This document shows positions 1 to 11,700 of a DNA stretch of 64,000 bases, piece after piece. The translations under genes were made by a program, and so were the position numbers. Source of the DNA: Tubiluchus corallicola (lineage: Eukaryota > Priapulida > Priapulimorpha > Priapulimorphida > Tubiluchidae); assembly GCA_030141605.1 (NCBI GenBank), contig JAQGDQ010000360.1, forward strand, positions 125,001-189,000. The letters run 5' to 3'. The notes under the pieces were generated by a model, which saw only the letters and a program-made list of their open reading frames with translations, did no database searches and was not told the DNA's origin. Positions within the stretch are counted from its first letter, which is position 1, and each line of letters begins with the position of its first letter.

Positions 1-309
1 TGGCACAATTTGATTTAAGCTTAAAAAAATTAAAAATTGTTTAGAGTTTTAGCTACCATTGAATGTTTTGATTGAAATGGCTGCTTTCACAACTTAGAAT
101 TTAAAGTGAAAATTTTTGAAAGGGTAAAGTTAATCTTATTTTGTGTGAGAGAAACTTAAATTCTTCATGTAGAGGATGAAAGTACCAGCCATAATTTTCT
201 TTAGCATCTTCAGCAAGATTTTATTACACAGGACAGTATCATAAATTATCAGATGTTATTTATTCCTACCAACGAGCTTACTACATTTTCGTACTCTTCC
301 ATTTTTCTA

Positions 310-900
310 ATACAATAAAAATATACATTTCAATACAATTAATACTGCAAAACCCACTTCTGATAATTAAATAATAGATTAAATACTTAATTAATAGGGA
401 CGAGCTCAACTATTGATGATATCAAAAACTAACATAATTTTCAGCAGCAAAAATATTCCGTGAGTGTGCTTGCACGTGTTTGCGAAAACAAAAATTGAAG
501 TACAGTGCTACTGTAAGATATTCAGTGTGTTGTACTGAAAATAGGCAAGTTTTAAGATAAAAATTCAAATCAGATTTACCGCTGTGCTCACACACTAACT
601 GTCGTTCATGTGTATTTCTTCGCTAACTAATACATCTGAACTGAGATGTACACCACCTGTTGTACAACACTTTCTAAAACGCAGACGTTAGTGCCTGTCT
701 AACTAGCAAATAGCGAAATGCATTTAACAGCAAAGAACTAGTGGCGCGAGCGTGAAATTGTGTTTGTGTGGTAATAATTCTTTCACGCAAGTCATTTTTG
801 AAAAAAATGGTATGTTTCCTTTCAATATTTTAAAGAGTAGATTGTTTTGACTTACAGTTTAAGATTGGGTCCGATTTTGCTTCAAGAATTATAAAATTAG
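310..900 (+). repeat. Dispersed repeat upstream of exon 1 (copy 1)
   Basis: A roughly 570-base unit recurs downstream at about 1960-2335 plus 4689-4880, where it is split by an inserted block. Shared landmarks are the stretch around 410-550 matching about 2068-2200, and the stretch around 765-890 matching about 4765-4880. The same pair also flanks exon 1 of the inverted copy (about 61560-61100 and 59890-59520), so it predates the duplication. Class unknown; no coding capacity seen. The rest of 1-1577 shows nothing else recognisable. Confidence 0.5.
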
Positions 901-1577
901 TTTCAATAAAAAGAGGGCTTTAATTACAACAACAACAACAACTAGTCTCTCAGTGTGTTGGGTTTATTTTACTTTATCACTTAAACTTAGAATAATATTG
1001 TAACGGATCCGGGTTCCAGCGCGAATCCGTCTCAAGATGTATAGAGCGGCATACAAGTTATGAAATACTTTACAGCAGACGAGAAAAGTAAAAAGAATAC
1101 GAATGTAAAATAAACCTTAATGCACAACCAGTAGCTCCATGCCATGTGAACAGACTTTTGTATAAAAATCAGCAAACCTACAGCATTCACCTTTACAGAC
1201 AGAAAGGCCAGGTTGGAATCGTCAAATTACGGCATGCATTCTGTTTTATACAGGTACATTTGCTTTACTGGGCTTCTCAACCATACCCATTACTAACATT
1301 AGGGGGTTGGTCATAATCTGCCTTCGTAACAATATAACAAAGAAATTAGTTACAGATTAGAAATTAGCCTACTGTTAATTAATTTTAATCTATTATTTAA
1401 TTGTCAAAAACGCTTTTGCAGTATTAATTGTGTTATAATGTATACTTTTTATTTATGGTACTTGAAAAGGGGTACTATATGAAAAATCAGCCTGGCTTCT
1501 TTTAACCTCATTCTCTAAGCATCTGTTTAGAACTAATTCACTTTTCATGAAGTTCACTAATGTTTCCTACTTTTCAG

Positions 1578-4500
1578 AATACGATGGTAGAGTTTGGACT
1601 GACGTACCAGGTCCTGGTAGAACTATGGCTGCGCTCTGGAATGACTCACTGACTGACCAATGTCCTCGGATAATACCTGCACTCATTCCCAGCCTCTTCA
1701 CCAACGTTGCACCTGTAATCAACTTTGGTGTAATTGGGCAGATAGGTATGAAACAAACGACACTTTGTTTCTTAGATTTTGATTACGCCATTCACTTCGA
1801 ATTGATACTAGAAGATGACGCCATTTTAGGCTGCAGACAATCCTGTGCACCTTTAATTTCTTATTTACAAAGCCTATTCAGAAAATAATGGTTACTTTTA
1901 CTTTGCGGCAGCTAAAAGGAAGACTGGATGATTTTTCATATACTATTCCATTTTCAAGTACGCAAAAAGTGTACATTTTAACACCAATAATACTGCAAAG
2001 CAAAAGCGTTTTTAATAGTTAAATGATAGATTAAAAAACGTAATTTACGGCGGGCGAGCCCAACTATTGATGACATCACAAACTAACATAATTTTCAACT
2101 GCAAAAATATTCCAGGAGCGTGTTACACGTGTTTGTGAAAGCGAAAATTGAAGTACAGTGCTACTGTAAGATTTTCGGTGTGTTGTATTAAAGCTAGACA
2201 AGTTTTGAGATAAAAATTCCAATTTCAAATTTACTGCTGCTCACACATGAGCTGTCGAACGTATGTAGTTCGTCACAAACTAACACATATGAACTGAGAG
2301 ATACAACCAGCGCCTGTTTTTTGTTCAGTGAGTTGATGACATCACAAACTACTTGAATGACCTAGCTTTTTTTGTTTGTTTGTTTTTAAACCACACGCTC
2401 TGGAATTACCCTGTGGAATTGTAAAAGGTTTCTCTGTATTTAATCTGCTGGGATTAAAATTTGTTAAGCGATACATGTACAGTCTGTTAACTTGAGTACT
2501 CAATTTGTTAAACCATACACGTACAGTCTGTTAACTTGAGTACTCAATTTGTTAAGCGATACACGTACAGCCTGTTAACTTGAGTACTCAATTTGCTAAG
2601 CGATACACGTACAGTCTGTTAACTTGAGTACTCAATTAGTTAAGCGATAGACGTACAGTCTGTTAACTTGAGTACTCAATTTTGTTAAACCATACACGTA
2701 CAGTCTGTTCACTTGAGTACTCAATTTGTTAAGCCATACACGTACCGTCTGTTAACTTGAGTACTCCATTTGTTAAGCAATACACGTACAGTCTGTTAAC
2801 TTGAGTACTCAATTTAGTTTTCAAGGAAATTTGGTCTGTTTCAACCAAATTTTTAAAGTCTAAATTTTCGTTAAATGCGTGGTTCAGTTATTACACCTAC
2901 CGTCGAGCTCCTATTTAATAAAGTACGTCTGTAATTTTTCTTTTTTTGTCACTGATCGGTCGATAACCATTTAAATTCACACAAATTTTTCTCCTTGCTG
3001 TTGTTGTTGTTGGCATCCTTCTGTTTCGGGAGACAATGGAGTGTGCGCCAAGAGAGTCAGTTATTGATCACATTGATGGAGCTGCAGCGGCGACTGTGGC
3101 TGAGCAGTGCGATCCTTGAACCTCTCCAGGGCGCACGCCTGGGCAAGGTGTATGGAGATCCTGAGTTGCCCAGACAACAGGAACCCCCTCTCTTCCTCCC
3201 TGGTGTAGTCCAAAGGAAAGTGGAGCGATACGTTTGGTACCAGGTTGGCTGCAGGAGCTGCCGGAGTCAGTGAACATGCTGCACTGGTCCGCCTGCGGGG
3301 CTCCACTCCTGATTTGGAAGGTTTACTCCTCTACACATGGCTGTTGGGTCACTTGACGTCCTCCGCCCTCTAGCCGTTGGCTGCTTGTGCAGCTCCTCCG
3401 CCTAGTGTCGAGATACAGTGTTGCCATCCCGCAAGCCTACAGCACCTGGTATTCCAAGTACTAACCAGGCTCTACGTTGCTTAACTTCGGTGATCAGACG
3501 AGAACCGGTGTTTTCAACGTGATTTGGCCGTAGTGCATTCCTTGTTGTAATATAATACTATTAGCTAGACGTGTGTGTTTGAGGCACTTATTGTTAATTT
3601 ACATTTTTGAGTCACCACTTAAAGGTTAATTTAAGTTTTTTAGTCCAATCTTCTGCAACACATGCAACATTATTATCCCTTAAATGGGTATTTCGTTATT
3701 CTACTGTAATATTGGATAACCCAGTAGTGATCTCATTTTGTACTTGATATAATATAAGGTAGGCTTATTAGGTGTATATATACTTTCTTACTGCTACTGG
3801 AATTTAGGACTATGTCCACGCGATTTAGGACTGGCAGCAATTAGTTTTGATAATTATGCCTATCCTTCTAATTGGTGTAAATTTCGCAAGCCAATCGCAT
3901 TTTTAATTTAATCCACTTCTTCTTGTTATATACTAATACACGTGTTTTGTCACATTCATCCTTTAGATATTCCGCATAATAATATGCGCCTTCTTACATA
4001 ATCATATTATTTTCATATTTTCTCTTGTATTTTCGTTTTGCTATTCATACAGTATGGACCTTTACTTTTGTCCGATTGACAAACAATCTGTAATTGAATG
4101 GGTTTGCGCGGTTGTAATGCCATCACATTTTATTTCTGTTTATAGTTTCGTATACCTATGATTCTGCAGTTTCTCGGGCGTAATAGTTTAACATTATATT
4201 CCATATTTTCTTTAACTTAAGCATATTACCCCGTCATGCGTCTATAGTATAGCATATTTTATTTTTATGCTAATTCCGATTCACATTTTATAATTTATGG
4301 ATTAAGCACTGAACATTTAAATACATGTAACAGTAATGTTACTATTTTGCTATACTTAGTTAGTACACACTGAATATTACTGTACAATTATTGTGTGTTT
4401 CAATGTCATGTTAACTCTGATTCTAACGGGAAAGACCCTTGATCCGCGAAGGTTTCATTAAATCAGTAACTGTGTGTGTTTTGATTAGTGAGATTATATG

Positions 4501-5706
4501 TCCTTGTATCCAAGTGTATGCGTGCATGTTTCTAGTGATTCCCTGAACAATTGAATTCGCTAAGAAATTGTGTGAGTGTAAAAATCTTAGTGAATGCCTT
4601 CACATTTGAATGTATAAAATACTATTACCGGTTTTGTAGTTCGTTATGCAGTATACACTTTCGTAAAAGATTAATACATTGAAAAAAGTGCCCGTATAGC
4701 TAGCGAATGGCTAAATGCATGTAACAGCGAAGAACCAGTGGCAGGAACGCGAAATTGTGTTGGGGCGGTAACAATTCTTTCGCGTAAGCCATTCCGGAAA
4801 AACTATTACGTTTCCTTTCAATATTTTAGAGAGTAGATTGTTTTGACTTACAGTTTAAGACTGGGTCAGGTTTTTCTTTAAGTCCCAGTTATTGAAATGT
4901 GTTGCTTTGAATACATTTGAGCAGTTGAGTAGCTCTTTCTGGAATCAGGTACCTTAAATATATTACCTGAAATGTTGAATCTATCCTAGGCTTTTCTTCT
5001 GTCATTTGCAGTTGGCCAGTTGCCAAGTTTCGTGAGGAAAAAACTGAGGTGGAGGTTCAGTGACGGTACTAAGACTGCAGACAATACCTTCGTACAGAAA
5101 ATGCTACTGAATTCAAATTTTCATTTAACAAGTAAGCCTCAAAACAGCTGCATTCTTTTTCATTTATAATTGGTCGAAATTATAGATTTTAGTTTCGGAT
5201 TTATTTCTCACAAATGCACATTCAATGATACGGAACAATAATTACAAAATGATATCCCCAAAAAATTAATTGCTTGCAATAAAATGCTTCAATGTGTGTT
5301 GAAACAAAATCTTGTAAGCACAACATTGATAGTGAGAGAAGGCAAGGCAAGGCAAGCCAAGGTTTAAAATAAGGGTGTGTATAGAGAAGAATGTGATTAG
5401 AGGGGCAGGTTAGTCACGGGAGGTTAAGTAGCATAATATATACATTATATACAAGAAACAGCAAGAGAAATTACATTATTCGGATATACATAATACATAT
5501 ATTATACATTATACACTGCTCATTAAAATAAACATAAGTGTTCGGCAGATTTCTCTCTGCTTGCCCTTTAATCTAATGTTGTACTTATTTAGGATTGCCT
5601 GTAAAATTTGGCTTCGTTATATGCATTTTATAGGTCAGCCAATCAGAATTGAGCACGTTTTTAGTCTACACATTGAAAGCGAAGAATATGTGCATGTGTG
5701 TAAGTC

Positions 5707-5773
<67 letters not shown>

Positions 5774-8700
5774 CTATGTGCGTGTGCGTGTGTGACTATG
5801 TGCGTGTGCGTGTGTTTATTTATTTATAACATATATACATATGATACAATGTATCATGCATAATTAACTTGCTAATGCGTCTCAACATTCTTACTGGAGA
5901 TAAAAAATGTATATGGCTTTACCAGTAACTCCACTCCACTCCAGTCCACTCCGATCCACTCTATGCTTTCATTATACCCATGCCATATAATTTGTTTATA
6001 TTTTCCAGCTGCCGGAGAAAGTTGGCTGGTTTATTCTTGTGCCAATAGCCACAAACCACATTGGCCAGACTTACAGCAAAAGTACAAGAAAGTAAGTAAA
6101 TCACCGAGTTCATGTGTTCAACAGATGAACTGATGAACATTTTTTCAAATGTGTGCACAGGTATTTAAAAGATAATTTCGTCATTTCCATTGCAAATAAA
6201 CAAGAAGCTGAAAAATAAACCAAACTTCCAAACAGGTAGGCATGCAAAAGACTAGCAGCGAAGCACACGGACAAACTAAACAACAAGTGATGCATGAATG
6301 GACAGATGAACAATAAGCGTAATATCTCATCACAGAGTTCATGGTGCAGCATTGGTGCTGATGCAAGTGGATAAATAAGAGATACTTCGTACCGGAGTCA
6401 TCAAAATAAAAACGTTTTATAGTCTGATGACCTGTTTCTTTTTCATTTCAGTTTAATCAGCTTCCCGGATCTCAACAAGAAGCCACGCGCAAAGACAGTT
6501 TCTGGAAGATCATGAAAAACATGATGCTAAAACATAGAAAAGATTCATTTAACTTCGTTCCACAAACGTTTCTCCTTCCTCACGAGTTGTTGGAGCTTTA
6601 TAAAGCCTGGAATGACAGTTCACCTGACAACTTATGGATTTACAAACCGGTAAGATTATTATAATTTTATTCATTGTTTATTTATTTATTAAAAGTTTAT
6701 TTCTGCACATAAAAATGCAATATAAAAGTTAAAATTGACACTAAAATCTAATAGCTGGTAAAGTTAATATTAGTTAATTAGTCATAGTCGCTGCCTCATT
6801 TTGTGTCCTCAGTGCTCACAAACTTTTATTTATATTTTATTTATTTATTTTAATTAAATATTCGTCTGGTGTTGGTACATAATGTGTTCTTCGGTTATGT
6901 GGATGGACATTTATTTGTCCATAAATTTTAAAAATTGAGTGTCAATAAATTTAATTAAAATAAATTACATAAATTCTAGATCCAGTTTTGAACCGACAGA
7001 AACTTGACAACTGCTTGTTCCTTTACTACGTAATCTATTTAATTTAATCATAATGTTAATGTTAAAATGATTTTTAATGATGGTATAAAACCCACAATGA
7101 ATTTAATTTTAATATCAAGCATGAAATGCAGGAAATGTGAAAAGGTTGGAATACAGCCTAGATTTGAACCAGTGGTATCTGCTTACAGAGCAGACGCCTT
7201 GGAAACCAGGCAAACATATTCCATACTGCTCAAAGCAGTCCAAAGTTTACCCCTTGCATAGCTAGCCAAATTAGAGCATTTCCGATGTTATACTGTTCAC
7301 ACTAGAGACCATCCTAACTAATTAGAATAATTATATTTTCCCTATTTTTAAGCTGAAATTCTGCTGGTGATAATTAATTTTAATAATCTTAATGTCAATA
7401 TTATTATTAATAATGGTACAAAATTTTGATACCGAACTAGTGTTTTGCCGATTCAAATTTGTGCATCTGTGTAAGTACAAATTTGGATTATTTTTCAGTA
7501 TAAGATCCTTTCTGTTGTCATTTCTATTCCTTTGTAGGTTGCTTCTGGCTGGGGGAAGGGAGTCAAAGTCATCAACAGCTTAAATAGGCTGCCAAATAGT
7601 GAACTTGTCATACAAAGGTTTGCAAGAAATAAAATAAGAACAAATATTGTATTTTTCTTCCCATTTCTTTTCATTACTATTATACGATTTGGTTATCTTA
7701 AAATTATTCATTTTTTGTTATTTATAAAATCTGAAATTTGTCTTTAAATCGCAGTTGTACACTAAATTTTATGTTTTTAATCAGGTGACATCAGTATGCA
7801 TATACATATATATCATATATATACATAAGAAAAAATCATTTAAGAAACCAAATAAAATTACTGCTGCATTTATTAGTTATATATATATAATAAAACATAT
7901 TAAATTTAACAAACAAAAATCCTTGACACCACTAAATGCTTTATTGTAACAAAATCAGCAAGTAAAAGTTCTAAATGTCCCATAAAGTAGCTTAACCTGA
8001 CTGTTTAGAGCACAGGTGAGTAAATAGACAGGTGACTAGTAGGTAACAACTGAAAGCTGGCCAAAACTAAAAGCTTTACATTACCGCCACAGGTGACGCC
8101 TCGTACACGAACTTGAAAGAGGATTAACAAAAAATAGCTGCGTCTGCTACAGATTTGATTAGATGTATAAATTATTAACACGAAGTTCACTGTTTTGTTA
8201 TATCATCGGATATTCCTTTAAGTGAAATTATAGTAAAGGCAGTACTAACGATGCTCCATAGTAAGAAGATCAGTGTAATGTGATTCTATGTGCTTAATTA
8301 CAATGTTTCAGGTACGTGCCCAACCCGTATCTCATCGATGGTTACAAGGTTCACCTAAGAATATATGCTTACGTTGCGTCTCTTGAGCCGTTGAGAATAT
8401 ACACAAATCCTCTCGCAGGACGAGCCACATTTGGCATGAAAAAGTAAAATTATTACATGCACTTACCGTGTACAATGTGTATAAAAGAAAGGTGTACACA
8501 TTTGTTTTTTTACTTTTTCATACAACCTCTTCATGCTTTTTGTACTCTTTATTTTACTAACACCTTTATTTTATGTGTAGCTTCATCTGTAATTTTTGTT
8601 ATTGTATCTTTCTGTGCAGCTGATGAAATCCAAAAAGATGAAAGCTTCTGAAAAAAATGAAGATTGTTTTGTTTGATGAGCAGTAATATGATTTTATGTA

Positions 8701-11700
8701 GTATAACTGATACAGACATTTGTTACAAGTCATTGTACTTCAAATATTGAAACTCTTTTCTAACCTCTTAATTTATTATTTAAACAAACCTGTGCTCCTC
8801 TTGTACAGTTTTGTGCTACATCTGGCGTATATAGTTTCATTATATACAGTATTACTTTATGTAGTACTTTATATATTAATTTAAATCTAAATTAATTACA
8901 TACATATTTATTTAAATAAATATGTAAATATTCTTATTTACATATTATTATCTACATATTACAAAAATTTTATTGACATATTAATTTAAGTCCAAAATAA
9001 AAATTAAATTAAATAAATAAGTAAACAAATAAAATCTTTATCAAAGAGCCTGTTGAAATTGTAGTTTAAATGGTCTTAATTCTCAACTTGTGTTTTTTTG
9101 TATTGGACACAGATACTCAGTTGCAAATTCTAATGACGTAGAAGATATTTTCATGCATGTAACAAATGCAGATTTGAATAAACTCAGCCCTGATTATCAT
9201 CAACGCAGAGCAGCTGGAATGAATCTTTGGTGAGTTTTGAAAAGTCGTATAAAAGGAAGTCACTATCGCCGCAACTTTTTAACACATATTTTTATGATCC
9301 ACGTGTACAACTAATTAATTCTAAACTTGGTTGCGCTGTTCGTGAAAGGCATGCTGATGATATCTGATGATGTTTGTGCTTTTTACTTCAACACGCCCTG
9401 TTCTTCAACAGTTAATCAAGATTTATAATGAGTTTGCTAAGAATAACGCCATCTGTGTCATTGGGGAAAAACTATTTTGACGTTATTTTACGGAAATATA
9501 TTATAATTTAATGATGCGTCATTTTAATAGTCCTAACAGTTTGAAAATGAAAATTTTCAACAATGATTGTATCTTTTTATCTAAAACACATCGATATTGG
9601 AAATCAGCTATATACAGAAAAAAAATCTTAATTTTTAATCTTTAAAATTGTACGCATATTTTGCCAATCTTTTTAACTGTAAATAATTTTATGGTATACT
9701 CTATGTGTGCGTCTGACGTGGCAGCTGTTGTACATATGTAGTAGTTTTCATTGAATAGAGTGCATCTCATCTTATTTTTTGAACTGAACTCCTACATTTT
9801 TCCTTCTCAGAGATTGTTTAGGCTTCACTAGTTTGCCTTCAATTTTAATGACGTACGCATGTATTTTCATTTTAATGGAATCACTTCTTGCCTCAAGCTC
9901 TGTCTGGGCGAGAGGCCTAGCAAGGTGGTTGCGGCAGTGGGCAATCACCCCCCCCCCAGGAAGCAAGGGTGAGGGGGCGCAAAATTCTTCTAGAGTTAAA
10001 TGACTATTAATTATTAAATACTAATCCGGAATTAACAAAACAGTTAACAAAAGTTTTCAAACTACAACGAAATTGTCTAGTCACAGCCCATCGTAGCTGA
10101 CCTAGTTAATTACTATATACAGCCTGTAAATGCATTCTGTTAATGCCAATTGTACTATTTTGAAAACCTGTTGTGTTCTGTATCTTTCATAATCTTTGCA
10201 TGTTTTAATGATGGAGCTGAATGTTTAATGAATGTCGTGTTACAAGGAACTTTCCTAGGCCAATGCATAGAAAAGAATTCACCTACAAACAAATGATAAA
10301 AACATTAAAAGAGTAGCCCAACTTGCTATATGGGCCACTAGACTGGGCACTTACTACATTGCCACTAGTCTGGGCATTATTTCAAAGTTCATATTAGGTA
10401 TTTAATTTATGTAACAAAAACAGTTTTTGTATAGCTAATTTTTCGATTCAAACTTTTTCATAGGGCTTTACCAAAGTTTCAACACTACCTTGAGAAGAAA
10501 GGTATTAATTTCACTGCCATCTGGGAAGAGATTCAGGCAATAATCATTAAACACCTGATAAGGTATCTAGAGAACTTGCTGGTTGTGAGTGGAAAATGGC
10601 TTTCATTTCTTTCAGAAAAACGCCAAAGTGGAATTTGATTAGACAAAAGTGTGCTTGCAAACCAAAACCATCCATAAGTCGGCATAATTAAAACTACGTT
10701 ATAATGCTTCAAAGTAGAAAGCACCAAAAATTTGGTCAAATGTCGATTTTTTATTTTTTATGAAAACAAATGCTAAATATGTTGGAATTTTAAATTCTAG
10801 CATCAAATTATCAGGAAAATGTCCGAAAAATACTAAAAATTTAATTTTACAACTTCTTGCCCACTTTTCTGTCTAGAAACTAGGACTGCATTTGTAAAAA
10901 AACTTGTATTTTCAAACTCCGATTGTAGCTCGTGGAAGCAGCCATTTAGCTTCTGGTTTTTCTGTTGACAGGACCAGATCATTGCCAGGAAGAGCAATTG
11001 CATTTGCTAAGTGTTTTTTATAGACGCTACAAGAAACAATGGCTGACTTTAACATTGATTTTGTCAATGATATGTTTTTCAGTGCATAGCCTGCATCTCA
11101 AATTTAACGTGGATTATCTTAACTTAGATATACTTGGTATCAAAGTGATCCTCATGAAATGGAGATTCAGGATAATTGAATAACTAGTAAAGCTTAGTTG
11201 CTGATTTATGAACGTTTTTGCTATGCAAGTACCCAAATTATACCAGTTGTTCTTCACATAAATTATGTTGTCTTGATCACATTTATGTTATCATTATGCC
11301 ATTTCATCAATTATGTTTCTTATTTAAATTGTATAAATCAAGGCTGGCTCTAGGTAACTTGATGCCTTTGGTAAAGGTGTTTTAGCGGTCAACTTTTCAA
11401 CGGTCTCCAATTCCCTACATACTCTCGTGTGACCAAATGCAAAATACATTTTTGTATGCAATGAAGTTTATTGGTACCTGTGTGTTAGACCTATAGACGT
11501 ATTATAGTGTGCTAATTAGCTGAAGCTAAGTACCTGGCCTGCAGCCCCAGTTTAAACACTAGTATTAAATACTTACAGGCATATTATGTTTCGATAGGAT
11601 CTTTGTACTGCGGTATTCGAATTTGACATTGATTAAAACGAATTTGAGGCTCTAATTAGCAATTATGAATGTCTTTTTCAAAATAAACAATTTCAAATTC

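Larger units (their letters stand above)
2336..4688. other. 2.35-kb block inserted in intron 1 of copy A only
   Basis: The inverted copy C reads straight across this point (about 59700-59740), while copy A carries this extra block inside the second copy of the dispersed repeat. It contains a 44-base minisatellite, a GC-rich 5S-derived SINE-like unit, and AT-rich sequence (3540-4688) in which I recognise nothing. Confidence 0.6.

Noticed and set aside
1547-1888. 113-codon frame taken as a small gene
   Set aside because: The TTLL exon is 1578-1745 with splice sites on both sides; the rest of the frame is intron read-through.
2463-2815. CRISPR-like array
   Set aside because: Contiguous 44-base units without unique spacers in a eukaryotic intron; it is a minisatellite.
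2995-3306. Short frames on both strands within the SINE
   Set aside because: GC-rich non-coding repeat; the frames overlap and match no family.
3434-3533. Functional 5S rRNA gene
   Set aside because: Degenerate, internally deleted and fused to a SINE body.
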